Positions 8,050 to 17,416 of a stretch of DNA of 64,000 bases are shown one piece after another. Source of the DNA: Clostridium_AM sp963780135 (GTDB lineage Bacteria; Bacillota; Clostridia; Clostridiales; Clostridiaceae); assembly GCA_963780135.1 (NCBI GenBank), contig CAWAAR010000002.1:124001-188000 (forward strand), written 5' to 3'. Position 1 is the stretch's first letter. Each line of letters starts with the position of its first letter. The notes under the pieces are model-generated. The model was given only the letters and a program-made list of their open reading frames with translations, was not told the origin of the DNA and did not search any database. The translations under genes were made by a program, and so were the position numbers.

Positions 8050-9129
8050 ATGTTAAAAAGACTTGAATTTATAGAAAATAAGTACGAAGAATTATCAATA
8101 AAAATAAGTGATCCGTCAATTATGGCAGATCAAAAAGAGTGGCAAAAACTGTGTAAAGAACATGCAGAGTTAGAGGCATTAATAATTAAGTATAGACAAT
8201 ATAAAAAAGCAGAAAAAGACTTAGAAGAAAATAAAGAAATGTTAAAAGATGAATCAGACAAAGACATGAGAGAAATGGTTCAAGAAGACATAAAAGAACT
8301 TATTGCGACTAAAGAACAAACTTATGAAGAATTGAAAATATTATTGTTACCTAAAGACCCTAATGATGATAAAAACGTATTTGTAGAAATAAGAGGTGGA
8401 GCTGGTGGAGATGAAGCAGCTTTGTTTGCTGCAAACCTTACACGAATGTACACTAGATATGCAGAACGTAGAAGATGGAAAATTGAAACTATAAGTTTAA
8501 ATGCTACAGATATAGGCGGATTTAAGGAAATTGTATTTATGTTAAAAGGTGCAGGAGCTTATAGTAGATTAAAGTATGAAAGTGGAGTTCATAGAGTTCA
8601 AAGAGTTCCAGACACAGAATCGAGTGGAAGAATACATACTTCAACAGCTACAGTAGCCGTTTTACCAGAAGTTGATGATGTAGATTTAGTTATAAGTACT
8701 AATGATATAAGAATAGATGTATTTAGGGCATCAGGACATGGTGGACAGTGTGTTAATACTACAGACTCAGCAGTAAGAATTACCCATTTACCAACAGGAC
8801 TTGTAGTTTCTTGTCAAGATGAAAAATCTCAGCTTAAGAATAAAGAAAAAGCTATGAAAGTACTTAAGTCTAGATTATTTGAAAGAGCACAAGCAGAAAG
8901 AAGTGCAGGTATAGCTGAGGATAGAAAGAGCCAGGTTGGAACTGGTGATAGAAGTGAAAGAATAAGAACTTATAACTATCCTCAGGGAAGAGTTACAGAT
9001 CATAGAATAGGACTTACTTTATACAAACTGGATTCATACTTAGATGGAGAGATAGATGAAGTTATAGATGCACTTATAACTACTGATCAAGCAGAAAAAA
9101 TGAAGGCTATGGGAAATAATGAAAATTAA
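8050..9129 (+). CDS. prfA: Peptide chain release factor 1
   Basis: Recognises UAA and UAG in the ribosomal A site and triggers peptide hydrolysis. The 359-residue length is normal. The codon-recognition tripeptide region reads RVPDTES, fitting the RF1 P-x-T motif, and the catalytic loop GHGGQ has Gly231-Gly232-Gln233. The residue after GGQ is Cys, where many RF1 proteins have His. The upstream prmC product is expected to methylate Gln233. Confidence 0.98.
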   Translation: MLKRLEFIENKYEELSIKISDPSIMADQKEWQKLCKEHAELEALIIKYRQYKKAEKDLEENKEMLKDESDKDMREMVQEDIKELIATKEQTYEELKILLLPKDPNDDKNVFVEIRGGAGGDEAALFAANLTRMYTRYAERRRWKIETISLNATDIGGFKEIVFMLKGAGAYSRLKYESGVHRVQRVPDTESSGRIHTSTATVAVLPEVDDVDLVISTNDIRIDVFRASGHGGQCVNTTDSAVRITHLPTGLVVSCQDEKSQLKNKEKAMKVLKSRLFERAQAERSAGIAEDRKSQVGTGDRSERIRTYNYPQGRVTDHRIGLTLYKLDSYLDGEIDEVIDALITTDQAEKMKAMGNNEN

Positions 9130-9163
9130 TTTTGATTATTAATTTTAAGAAAAGAGGGAAACT

Positions 9164-9778
9164 ATGAATATAGATAAAGCTATTAGAAAGCAAAAAAAGT
9201 CTTATAAAAGATTTATGCTATCTATGTGCTTTATTTTTTTTATATTACCAATTATACTTATTGTCTCAAAAAAGTTTTATATATTCTATATAGTTTACTT
9301 AGTAATTATAGAATTACTAATATTTTTGGCAATTTGTATAAAAATTAATAAAGAATCTTTGGCCTTTGAGTATGATGAATATAAATTAAAAATAAACTTA
9401 GGATTAGTTCGTAAGAGTATTGACATAGGTTGTGACAAGGTTGTATTAGTACATGTAGAAAATGTTGTATCAAAAGATACTGGCGGAAAAGATTTCAAAA
9501 TTGTTTTGCTTGCTAAATCTAGATTTAGAAGTGAAAGGATGATGCCTATTAGCATTAACCTTTTAAAAAATCATCCATATATAGCCTATCAATATAATAG
9601 AATTAAAGTTATGCATCCGGATAATGAATATTACTATACTATAATAAAAAGAGGAGGTATTAATAAATATCCTCTTTTAGATTTAATATACAAAAACTGT
9701 GTTTATGCTGAATTTACAGAAGAAGCAGTAGAGAAAATAAAATTTTATAGAGAAAATTCTCAGTATTATAAGATTTAA
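9164..9778 (+). CDS. Membrane-anchored protein of unknown function
   Basis: 204 residues with a basic N terminus, two closely spaced membrane helices (about 18-37 and 40-62), and a cytoplasmic region of about 140 residues rich in beta strands. This layout resembles bacterial PH-domain membrane proteins, but similarity is too weak to name a family. It follows prfA by 34 nt with the site AAGAGGGAAACT before the ATG, so it is probably co-transcribed with prmC-prfA. Confidence 0.65.
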   Translation: MNIDKAIRKQKKSYKRFMLSMCFIFFILPIILIVSKKFYIFYIVYLVIIELLIFLAICIKINKESLAFEYDEYKLKINLGLVRKSIDIGCDKVVLVHVENVVSKDTGGKDFKIVLLAKSRFRSERMMPISINLLKNHPYIAYQYNRIKVMHPDNEYYYTIIKRGGINKYPLLDLIYKNCVYAEFTEEAVEKIKFYRENSQYYKI

Positions 9779-9860
9779 ATATACTTAAAATAGTAGCATA
9801 TATATTAAACTAAATAAATAAAATAGTTTATATAGTAATGAGTGTAAAGAGTGATTTTCT

Positions 9861-10583
9861 TTGGGGGAGAGTACAGTTTGTTTTGTAATTATAGGAAGTG
9901 TTATATCTTTATTTGGAACAATGTTAGGGGCTTCTTTAGGAGTAATGGTAAAAAAACCATCTAATAAGATGTTAGGAACCATAATAGGATTTGCTGGGGG
10001 GCTAATGCTAGCTGTGGTAGTATTTGATTTGATACCAGAAGCACTTACTAAGTGGAGTTTTAGTGGAACTTTATTATTTTGCACAATGGGAATTGCAGTT
10101 ATAGCATTTATTGATAGTAAAATAAATATAGATGGCATAAATGGACATTTAAAAATTGCTTTTATGGCTGCACTAGGTCTTATGATTCATAATTTTCCTG
10201 AAGGAATAATTATGGGGTGTGGTTTTGCAGCGGGAAGTGATCTTGGTATTAAGATGAGTTTGATAATCGCAGTTCATGATGTACCAGAAGGTATTGCGGT
10301 TTCAGCTCCACTTATAGCATCTAGAATGAAAATATCTAAAATATTATTTTATGCTTTTGTAACCGCTTTTCCCACAGTCATAGGTACTTGGGTTGGCGCT
10401 TATGTAGCTAATATATCAGTTAATATATTGGGTGCGTGTCTATCATTTGCTTCTGGAATAATGTTATATGTAGTTTGTGGAGAGATGATACCAGAATCTT
10501 CGAAATTATGGCAAGGGTTAAGCAGCACTATTGGATTACTAACGGGAGTAATGGTAGGTCTTACAATTGTAAAAATGTTATAA
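9861..10583 (+). CDS. ZIP-family divalent metal transporter
   Basis: 240 residues with about eight membrane helices and the two ZIP metal-site signatures: HNFPEG in helix IV and HDVPEG in helix V. ZIP proteins bring zinc, iron or related divalent cations into the cytoplasm. The start is TTG at 9861, preceded by AAAGAGTGA; the glycine-rich N-terminal helix begins soon after, and no ATG gives a full first helix. It is a bacterial ZupT/GufA-like member. The metal specificity cannot be read from the sequence. Confidence 0.9.
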   Translation: MGESTVCFVIIGSVISLFGTMLGASLGVMVKKPSNKMLGTIIGFAGGLMLAVVVFDLIPEALTKWSFSGTLLFCTMGIAVIAFIDSKINIDGINGHLKIAFMAALGLMIHNFPEGIIMGCGFAAGSDLGIKMSLIIAVHDVPEGIAVSAPLIASRMKISKILFYAFVTAFPTVIGTWVGAYVANISVNILGACLSFASGIMLYVVCGEMIPESSKLWQGLSSTIGLLTGVMVGLTIVKML

Positions 10584-10694
10584 ATTATTTGTGGGCTGTT
10601 GAAATTTAAGATTAAGTTTCCAGTCTTTTTTATATTTCAAATTAAGACTAGTGTATACTTGAAATTTAAACATTATTAAAGTATAATTATCAAT

Positions 10695-10740
10695 TAAATC
10701 TGTTTGCAATAATAGTATTTGTGTAGTAAACAGATTTTGA
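10695..10740 (+). promoter_or_regulatory. Hairpin upstream of sua5
   Basis: AAATCTGTTT and AAACAGATTT are a perfect 10-bp inverted repeat with an A+T-rich loop of about 20 nt, ending about 50 nt before the sua5 start. The T-run is poor, so this could be a weak terminator for the ZIP gene or a leader element. Confidence 0.35.
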
Positions 10741-10791
10741 AATTTGTTTACTAGCACAATGAATTTTATAAAAAAGGTGGTAAATATAGGA

Positions 10792-11844
10792 ATGGATACA
10801 AAAATAAAGATATTAGATGAAAAAAATTTAGATAAAAATATTATAATGGAGGCTTCAAAAGTTATAAAAAACAGTGGACTTGTAGCATTTCCAACAGAAA
10901 CTGTTTATGGACTTGGTGCTAATGCATTGGATAGTTTAGCTGTAAAAAGAATTTTTGAAGCTAAGGGGAGGCCACAGGACAATCCTTTAATAGTTCATAT
11001 AGCTGACTTTGAAAAAATAGAACCTTTAGTAAAGGAAATACCAGAAGTAGCTAAAAAACTTATGGAAAAATTTTGGCCAGGCCCTATGACATTAATACTA
11101 CCTAAGTCTGAAGTCATACCAGACATTACAACGGCGGGATTAGATTGTGTTGGTATTAGGATGCCATCAAATATTATAGCTAGAGAATTTATAAGAGAGT
11201 GTAATGTTCCCATAGCAGCTCCTTCAGCTAATATTTCAGGAAGACCTAGCCCTACAGATGTAGAAAGATGTATAGAGGATATGAGTGGGAAAATTGAATA
11301 CATTATTGGAGGTGAAATGTGTGACATAGGAGTGGAGTCAACAGTAATAGATTGCACAGTCCAGCCAGTATGCATTCTAAGACCTGGTGGAATAACTCTT
11401 GAAATGTTAAAAGAAGTAGATAATGAGGCATATATAGATCCTGCTATAATGAAAAAACCAGATAAAGATTTCAAACCAAAAGCACCTGGAATGAAATATA
11501 GACACTATGCACCAAAAGCACCTGTGAAAATTATTCAAGGAGATTTGCAAAAAACTATTGCAAAAATCAATGAAATAGTGCAAAATTATATAGATGAAAA
11601 TAAAGTAGTAGGTATAATGGCTACAGATGAAACAGAAAGTTACTATAACAATGGAATAGTAATATCATTAGGTAGCAGAAAAGATATGATAAATATATCT
11701 AGAAATCTATTTGAGACACTTAGAAGCTTTGATGATAAAGGCGTAGATGTGATAATAACTGAATCCTTTGAAGAAATTGGTGTTGGAGTAGCAATAATGA
11801 ATAGATTGAAAAAATCTGCTGGATTTGATATTACTATAGTATAA
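10792..11844 (+). CDS. sua5: L-threonylcarbamoyladenylate synthase (Sua5 type)
   Basis: Makes threonylcarbamoyl-AMP from threonine, bicarbonate and ATP for the t6A37 modification of ANN-decoding tRNAs. The protein has 350 residues from ATG 10792, with ribosome binding site AAGGTGG at 10774-10780. The N-terminal YrdC/TsaC domain (about 1-200) includes the motifs KGRPQDNPL and PSANISG. The C-terminal Sua5 domain makes this the long form (YwlC in Bacillus). The order sua5-ywlE-rpiB-upp matches the Bacillus ywl/upp neighbourhood. Confidence 0.95.
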   Translation: MDTKIKILDEKNLDKNIIMEASKVIKNSGLVAFPTETVYGLGANALDSLAVKRIFEAKGRPQDNPLIVHIADFEKIEPLVKEIPEVAKKLMEKFWPGPMTLILPKSEVIPDITTAGLDCVGIRMPSNIIAREFIRECNVPIAAPSANISGRPSPTDVERCIEDMSGKIEYIIGGEMCDIGVESTVIDCTVQPVCILRPGGITLEMLKEVDNEAYIDPAIMKKPDKDFKPKAPGMKYRHYAPKAPVKIIQGDLQKTIAKINEIVQNYIDENKVVGIMATDETESYYNNGIVISLGSRKDMINISRNLFETLRSFDDKGVDVIITESFEEIGVGVAIMNRLKKSAGFDITIV

Positions 11845-11863
11845 GTTTTATAGGAGGTTAAGC

Positions 11864-12322
11864 ATGAGAAACATACTATTTGTTTGCACAGGTAATACGT
11901 GTAGAAGCTGCATGGCAGAGTCGATATTCAATTTTTTGTGTGATATTGAAAGTACACAAGCCATTTCTGCTGGTATATCTATAGTGGATAATAGTAAGAC
12001 CTCTATAAATTCTGCTGAAATTGTTAGACAAAACATGGGGATTGATATAAGTGATAGAAAAGCCATTCAGCTTAATTGTTGTATGGTGGAAAATTGTGAA
12101 CTTATTTTAACTATGACTGAAACTATCAAAAATATTTTATGTGAAGCTTTTCCAAAATTCAAACACAAGATTTTTACTTTAAATGGATATGTTTCAGTAA
12201 ACAATGATGTAGTTGACCCTTTTGGCAGTAACATGGAAGCATATAGAAAGACTTATACACAGTTGAAAAGTAGTATTGTTTTATTATTGAACAAATTAAA
12301 GGAAGATAGAGGCATTAATTAA
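11864..12322 (+). CDS. ywlE: Low-molecular-weight phosphatase, probably protein-arginine phosphatase
   Basis: 152 residues with the LMW phosphatase P-loop CTGNTCRS (nucleophile Cys8, Arg14) and the general acid Asp118 in VDPFG. In B. subtilis YwlE, the Thr in the same loop position (here Thr12) is what makes the enzyme prefer phosphoarginine over phosphotyrosine. That residue is present, so a role reversing McsB kinase marks is inferred. It begins 20 nt after sua5 with a good AGGAGGT site. Its stop codon lies inside its own terminator. Confidence 0.88.
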   Translation: MRNILFVCTGNTCRSCMAESIFNFLCDIESTQAISAGISIVDNSKTSINSAEIVRQNMGIDISDRKAIQLNCCMVENCELILTMTETIKNILCEAFPKFKHKIFTLNGYVSVNNDVVDPFGSNMEAYRKTYTQLKSSIVLLLNKLKEDRGIN

Positions 12323-12343
12323 ATGTTATTATCTTCTTTTTTT
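12302..12343 (+). terminator. Probable terminator overlapping the end of ywlE
   Basis: GAAGATA (12302-12308) pairs with TATCTTC (12330-12336) before T7. The loop is long (21 nt), so termination may be partial and let transcription continue into rpiB-upp. Confidence 0.55.
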
Positions 12344-12395
12344 GCGGCCTGATAAAATTTAAGTTGATTTTACAAGTTTGTTTGGAGGTATTTAT

Positions 12396-12845
12396 ATGAA
12401 AATAGCTTTAGGAAGCGATCATGCTGGACTACCATTAAAAAAAGAAATAATCTCGCACTTAGAATCTAAAGGTATAGAGATGAAGGACTTTGGTACTTAT
12501 ACAGAATCATCCTGCGACTATCCTGAGTTTGCATTACAAGTTGCAGAAGAAGTGGTATCAAAAAACTATGACTTTGGTATATTAGTCTGTGGCACAGGTA
12601 TAGGAATAAGCATAGCTGCTAATAAAGTTCCTGGGGTAAGAGCTGCGTTATGCAGTGATACTTTTAGTGCTCACGCTTGTAGAGAACATAATAATGCTAA
12701 TATACTTGCACTAGGTCAAAGAGTAATTGGTGTAGGTGTAGCATTAGATATAGTAGACATCTTTCTAAATACAAAATTTGAAGGAGACAGACATCAAAGA
12801 AGACTTGATAAAATTACAGAAATTGAAAAAAAATATTCTAAATAA
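12396..12845 (+). CDS. rpiB: Ribose-5-phosphate isomerase B
   Basis: Interconverts ribose 5-phosphate and ribulose 5-phosphate in the pentose phosphate pathway. It is a 149-residue RpiB/LacAB protein with N-terminal GSDHAG, the active-site cysteine Cys65 in VCGTGIGISIAAN, and the phosphate-binding HACREHNNAN segment. ATG 12396 follows TTTGGAGGT. It sits 14 nt ahead of upp; a ribose phosphate isomerase next to a PRPP-using salvage enzyme is a sensible pairing. Confidence 0.95.
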   Translation: MKIALGSDHAGLPLKKEIISHLESKGIEMKDFGTYTESSCDYPEFALQVAEEVVSKNYDFGILVCGTGIGISIAANKVPGVRAALCSDTFSAHACREHNNANILALGQRVIGVGVALDIVDIFLNTKFEGDRHQRRLDKITEIEKKYSK

Positions 12846-12859
12846 TTGGGGGAATAAAA

Positions 12860-13489
12860 ATGAGTAAAGTAACACAAATAGCACATCCATTAATATTACA
12901 CAAGTTGTCATTTATAAGGGATAAAAATACAGGATCTAAGGATTTTAGAGAATTAGTAGAAGAAGTAGCAATGCTTATGGCTTATGAGGTAACTCGTGAC
13001 TTACAACTAGAAGAAGTGGAAATAGAAACGCCTATATGCAAAGCTAAATGTAAAATGCTTGCAGGTAAAAAAGTAGCTATAGTACCTATATTAAGAGCTG
13101 GACTTGGAATGGTTAATGGTATGATAAAACTTATACCGGCTGCAAAAGTAGGACATATAGGTCTGTATAGAGATGAAAAAACATTAAAACCTGTAGAATA
13201 TTTCTGTAAACTTCCACAAGACATAGGTGAAAGAGATGTTATAGTTACAGATCCTATGCTTGCTACAGGTGGTTCAGCAGTAGATGCTATAAGCTTATTG
13301 AAGAAAAAGGGAGCTAAAAACATAAGATTAATGTGTCTTATAGCAGCACCAGAAGGAGTTAAAGTTGTTGTAGATGCACATCCAGATGTAGATATATATA
13401 TTGCATCAATAGATGAAAAATTAAATGAAAATGGTTATATAGTACCTGGTCTTGGAGATGCAGGAGATAGATTATTTGGAACTAAATAA
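12860..13489 (+). CDS. upp: Uracil phosphoribosyltransferase
   Basis: Salvages uracil with PRPP to give UMP. The 209-residue length is normal. The PRPP-binding loop is VIVTDPMLATGGSA, the PPi loop lies in ILRAGLGM, and the uracil-binding C-terminal segment is GYIVPGLGDAGDRLFGT. Transcribed with rpiB and followed by a terminator. Confidence 0.97.
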   Translation: MSKVTQIAHPLILHKLSFIRDKNTGSKDFRELVEEVAMLMAYEVTRDLQLEEVEIETPICKAKCKMLAGKKVAIVPILRAGLGMVNGMIKLIPAAKVGHIGLYRDEKTLKPVEYFCKLPQDIGERDVIVTDPMLATGGSAVDAISLLKKKGAKNIRLMCLIAAPEGVKVVVDAHPDVDIYIASIDEKLNENGYIVPGLGDAGDRLFGTK

Positions 13490-13521
13490 AGTGAAACTTT
13501 AATCTAATAGATATATAAAAT

Positions 13522-13558
13522 AAAAAGTGGTAAGATTTTTACTGCTTTTTATTTTTTG
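13522..13558 (+). terminator. Intrinsic terminator of upp
   Basis: AAAAAGTGGTA pairs, with two G-U wobbles, with TACTGCTTTTT and is followed by ATTTTTTG. Confidence 0.75.
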
Positions 13559-13705
13559 ATTAATGCATTGTAAAATAAATTTTAGAACCTATAATGTATA
13601 ATCGGTCTTTCAATTACATCCTTTTTAGTATAAAATAAAAAGGGAATACATACGTGATTCATAGAAGGCGCATGAGTTAAATGGATTAAAATTATGGAGG
13701 ACAAT

Positions 13706-14194
13706 ATGCAAAGAATTGATAAAAATAATTATTACTTAGATATATGTGAAACTGTTTTAGAAAGAGGCACTTGTATGAGACGCAATTTTGCAGCCATAAT
13801 TGTTAAAAATGATGAAATAATGGCTACAGGATATACGGGAGCACCTAGAGGAAGAAAAAATTGTTGTGATTTAGGGTATTGTAAAAGAGAACATTTGAAT
13901 GTTCCTAGAGGGACAAGATATGAATTGTGTAGGTCAGTTCATGCTGAACAAAATGCTATTATATCTTCTAGAAGACAAGACATGTTAGGTGCTGTTATGT
14001 ATTTAGTTGGTAAAGAAGAAAAAACAAATGAATATGTATATAATGCAGCACCTTGTGCACTATGCAAAAGATTTATAATTAATTCAGGTATTGAGACAGT
14101 TATTATACGAGATACTAAAAATGATTATAGAGAAATACCGGTTATTGAATGGATTGAGAATGATGATTCTTTAGAAGGAGAAGGTGCATATTGA
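13706..14194 (+). CDS. dCMP deaminase family protein (ComEB-like)
   Basis: Zinc-dependent deaminase of 162 residues, expected to convert dCMP to dUMP for dTTP synthesis. The zinc site is His79 with catalytic Glu81 in CRSVHAEQNAI, plus Cys117 and Cys120 in PCALCKR. The insert GAPRGRKNCCDLGYCKR is typical of the dCMP rather than the cytidine or tRNA deaminases. The start is ATG 13706; the in-frame ATG at 13694 is part of the ribosome binding site ATGGAGGA. Confidence 0.9.
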   Translation: MQRIDKNNYYLDICETVLERGTCMRRNFAAIIVKNDEIMATGYTGAPRGRKNCCDLGYCKREHLNVPRGTRYELCRSVHAEQNAIISSRRQDMLGAVMYLVGKEEKTNEYVYNAAPCALCKRFIINSGIETVIIRDTKNDYREIPVIEWIENDDSLEGEGAY

Positions 14195-14272
14195 TTGATG
14201 TTTGCAGCCTGGAATAATAAAAAATTAGAATTATGAATGGAGAATTCTCAATTAATAAAGGAAGGTTAATAT

Positions 14273-15307
14273 ATGGATAACTTATATATTTTAGCAATAA
14301 TTTCAATAATAATTTCGGCAGCACTTACTCCATTAGTCAAGAGATTTGCTGTAAAAATAAATGCCATAGATGTTCCAAAAGATAATAGAAGAATACATAA
14401 AAAACCTATACCACTTCTGGGAGGACTTGCTATATATTTTTCATTTGTTAGCACATTAATATTAAAAACAGGTCAATTGACTAAACCAGAAAAAGGAATA
14501 ATAATAGGAGCAACAATAATAGTTATAGGTGGTTTTTTGGATGACAAGTTTGAAATAAAACCTTGGCAAAAACTATTATTTCAAATAGCAGCAGCTTCAT
14601 CTCTGATTATTTATGGTGTAAATATAATGCGAATAACTAACCCTTTAGCTAAAGCGGGTATAGATACATACATAAATGTAGGAATGCTTTCCGTACCTTT
14701 AACTATAATATGGGTAGTGGGAATTACTAATGCACTTAATTTAATAGATGGATTAGATGGATTAGCAGGAGGAGTTGCATTTATATCTGCAGTGACTATT
14801 TTTATAATAGCTTTACTAAACAAAAGAATGGATGCAGCCACATTAACTTGCATATTATCTTGTTCAATACTAGGATTTTTACCATATAATTTTAATCCAG
14901 CTTCTATATTTATGGGGGATACTGGTGCACAACTTTTAGGTTTTTTGCTTGCAGCTATATCGATAGAGGGAGCTATAAAATCTGCAGCTGCTTTTGCCAT
15001 AGCTGTACCTATTTTAGCACTAGGAATACCTATATATGATACTCTTTTTGCTATGATTAGGAGAAAGATAAATGGCAAACCAATTATGCAAGCTGATAAA
15101 GGACATTTACATCATAGATTACTAGATATGGGTCTCAGTCAAAGACAGGCGGTTATAATAATGTATTTAATAAGTGCTGTTCTTGGAAGCTTTGCAATAA
15201 TTGCTATGCAAATAAGTACTCAAAGGTCATATTTCTTATTAGCTATGGTTATGATAGTATTAGTAATAATAGCATGGAAATTTGGATTTTTTGAACATAG
15301 AGAATAA
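14273..15307 (+). CDS. tagO: Undecaprenyl-phosphate GlcNAc-1-phosphate transferase (TagO/WecA family)
   Basis: Membrane enzyme that starts teichoic acid or other envelope polymers by moving GlcNAc-1-P from UDP-GlcNAc to undecaprenyl phosphate. 344 residues with about eleven membrane helices. Family motifs are DVPKDNRRIH in the first loop, NLIDGLDGLAGG (catalytic Asp), FMGDTGAQ, and the substrate loop KGHLHHRLLDMG (HxHH). It precedes wecB by 18 nt, giving a UDP-GlcNAc-to-ManNAc linkage-unit module. Confidence 0.93.
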   Translation: MDNLYILAIISIIISAALTPLVKRFAVKINAIDVPKDNRRIHKKPIPLLGGLAIYFSFVSTLILKTGQLTKPEKGIIIGATIIVIGGFLDDKFEIKPWQKLLFQIAAASSLIIYGVNIMRITNPLAKAGIDTYINVGMLSVPLTIIWVVGITNALNLIDGLDGLAGGVAFISAVTIFIIALLNKRMDAATLTCILSCSILGFLPYNFNPASIFMGDTGAQLLGFLLAAISIEGAIKSAAAFAIAVPILALGIPIYDTLFAMIRRKINGKPIMQADKGHLHHRLLDMGLSQRQAVIIMYLISAVLGSFAIIAMQISTQRSYFLLAMVMIVLVIIAWKFGFFEHRE

Positions 15308-15325
15308 AAAGATGGAGGTATACTC

Positions 15326-16480
15326 ATGGATAAAGTTAAAGTTATAACAATATTTGGTACAAGACCTGAAGCTATAAAAATGGCTCCTCTTGTCAAAGAA
15401 CTTGAAAAAAAAGAACAAATAGATAATAAGGTTTGTGTAACAGCACAACATAGAGAAATGTTAGATCAGGTTTTAGAACTTTTTGATATAAAGCCAGATT
15501 TTGATTTGAATATAATGAAAACAAAACAAAGTCTTACTGGTATAACTACAAGAGTTTTAGAAGGATTAGAGGAAATATTTCAGAAAGAAAAACCAGATTT
15601 GGTATTAGTGCATGGAGATACAACAACAACTTTTGCAGGAGCTTTGGCTGCTTTTTATCAAAAAATAAAAGTAGGTCATGTAGAAGCTGGACTTAGAACT
15701 TATGATAAATATTTTCCGTTTCCTGAAGAGATGAACAGGAAACTTACTGGCGCTGTAGCTGATATGCACTTTGCACCAACATCAGGATCAAAAACAAATT
15801 TATTAAAAGAAGGTGTAGATGAAAAGGCAATATTTGTAACGGGGAATACGGTAATAGATGCTATGGAATTCACTGTAGAAGATAGATATGTATTTAACAA
15901 TGAAGCACTTAACAGTATAGATTATAATAATAAAAAAATTATAATGGTAACAGCGCATAGAAGAGAAAATTGGGGGCAAGGTATAGAAAATATATGCAAT
16001 GCTCTAAAAGCCGTTGTAGAGAATAATGAAGATGTAGAATTGGTATATCTTGTACATTTAAATCCTGTAGTTAAAGATGTTGCATATAAGATTTTAGGCG
16101 GTGTAGAGGGAGTGCATTTATTGCCACCACTAGATACAAAAGAAACACATAATTTGATGAATAAATGCTATATGGTTATGACAGATTCAGGTGGACTTCA
16201 AGAAGAAGCTCCTCACTTGGGAAAACCTGTTCTTGTAATGAGAGATGTAACTGAAAGACCAGAAGCTGTAAAAGCAGGGACTGTAAAACTTGTAGGAACA
16301 GATGTGGATACTATAATAAAAGAAGCTAATAATTTAATTAGAAATAGTAAAGAATATGAGAATATGAGTAAAGCCATAAATCCTTATGGAGATGGTAAAG
16401 CATCTCAAAGAATAGCGTCATGCATATTGGAGTACTTTGGAATAGAGAAAAATGAAAACAATTATAAGGAATTTAGCTAG
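15326..16480 (+). CDS. wecB: UDP-N-acetylglucosamine 2-epimerase (non-hydrolysing)
   Basis: Interconverts UDP-GlcNAc and UDP-ManNAc, giving the ManNAc donor for teichoic acid linkage units or other polymers. It is a 384-residue GT-B fold enzyme starting with IFGTRPEAIKMAPL. Conserved parts include VHGDTTTT, GHVEAGLRTYD, TAHRRENWG and TDSGGLQEEAP. It overlaps no gene and is probably co-transcribed with tagO. Confidence 0.96.
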   Translation: MDKVKVITIFGTRPEAIKMAPLVKELEKKEQIDNKVCVTAQHREMLDQVLELFDIKPDFDLNIMKTKQSLTGITTRVLEGLEEIFQKEKPDLVLVHGDTTTTFAGALAAFYQKIKVGHVEAGLRTYDKYFPFPEEMNRKLTGAVADMHFAPTSGSKTNLLKEGVDEKAIFVTGNTVIDAMEFTVEDRYVFNNEALNSIDYNNKKIIMVTAHRRENWGQGIENICNALKAVVENNEDVELVYLVHLNPVVKDVAYKILGGVEGVHLLPPLDTKETHNLMNKCYMVMTDSGGLQEEAPHLGKPVLVMRDVTERPEAVKAGTVKLVGTDVDTIIKEANNLIRNSKEYENMSKAINPYGDGKASQRIASCILEYFGIEKNENNYKEFS

Positions 16481-16505
16481 AAAATATGACTTTCTAGCTA
16501 TTTAA
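16474..16505 (+). terminator. Probable terminator of wecB
   Basis: TAGCTAGAAA and TTTCTAGCTA form a perfect 10-bp stem (16474-16500) with a 7-nt loop. The T-run is short (TTT), so efficiency is uncertain. The wecB stop codon lies in the 5' arm. Confidence 0.55.
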
Positions 16506-17027
16506 AGAAGTGACATGGAAATACATATTAATTCTATAATAATATACATATAAATAAAAATAGATTAAATTATTACAAATAAATCAAATTACTACAGAAA
16601 TAATAAAAATAAACTTTTTATAACTTGAAAAATAGAGTATAATATAAAAAAGTAGTTTAATTAAAATATATATTAAAAATTTAAGAATACAATGAGTTTG
16701 TGAACGATTATGTAATTTTCAAATTGTGATTAGTTTTTGAATTTTCTCATAATTTTAAATGTGATGAGATTTAAGTGTCTAAAGGGATTGGGTACAATAT
16801 GATGAATATTCAAAATAGTTAAAAAAATGAAGTTGAATGCTGTTTGGTTTTTAAAACTGTAGAAAATTGAATAAAATAAGAGAAATGAAGAAAAAACCTG
16901 ATTATATTGTTAAATATTCAACTATCAAAGCTGAATATTGATTATATAAGCGAAATGCAGGATTTTATTTATACTTATTTAGATTATATAATAAGTTATC
17001 GTGTAAAAAGTAATGGAGGAAATGAAA
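16506..17027. other. Long A+T-rich gap upstream of the ATP synthase operon
   Basis: About 520 nt with no open reading frame that has a ribosome binding site and no recognisable RNA family. It must hold the atp promoter, but I could not pick one with good matches in both hexamers; GGGTACAATATG near 16790 is one possible -10 region. Confidence 0.4.
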
Positions 17028-17393
17028 GTGCAGAATGACCTTCAACGTATGTTCAGAAAAGTTTTAATTTTTGATTTAGTAATAGCAGTAGTTTTAGGAA
17101 TTGTAACTCGATTGATATTTAAAGATTATTCATTGATAATATTACTTGGACTAGGTATTGCATTTATAAACTTTGTAGTAAATGGAAAAATAACAGAATA
17201 CACGCTTTTAAACAAAACTTTAAAATATAAATTTGTTGCTTTTATAAGCTTCCTATTTAGAGTAACAATAGTATGCGGTATAGCATTAGTTCTTTTTAAG
17301 TATAATAAGTTTAATGTGATTGCTTATATGTTAGGATATAGTTTACAATTCGTATCTTTGACATTATATGGAATATACATAAAAGACAAATAA
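17028..17393 (+). CDS. atpI: ATP synthase subunit I
   Basis: A 121-residue protein with four hydrophobic segments, first in the ATP synthase operon, where AtpI acts as an assembly factor for the Fo rotor ring. The start is GTG 17028, because the ATG codons at 17013 and 17022 overlap the GGAGGA ribosome binding site. AtpI sequences are poorly conserved; position plus hydrophobic layout is the main evidence. Confidence 0.82.
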   Translation: MQNDLQRMFRKVLIFDLVIAVVLGIVTRLIFKDYSLIILLGLGIAFINFVVNGKITEYTLLNKTLKYKFVAFISFLFRVTIVCGIALVLFKYNKFNVIAYMLGYSLQFVSLTLYGIYIKDK

Positions 17394-17416
17394 AATTACA
17401 GAAAGGAAGTGATTAT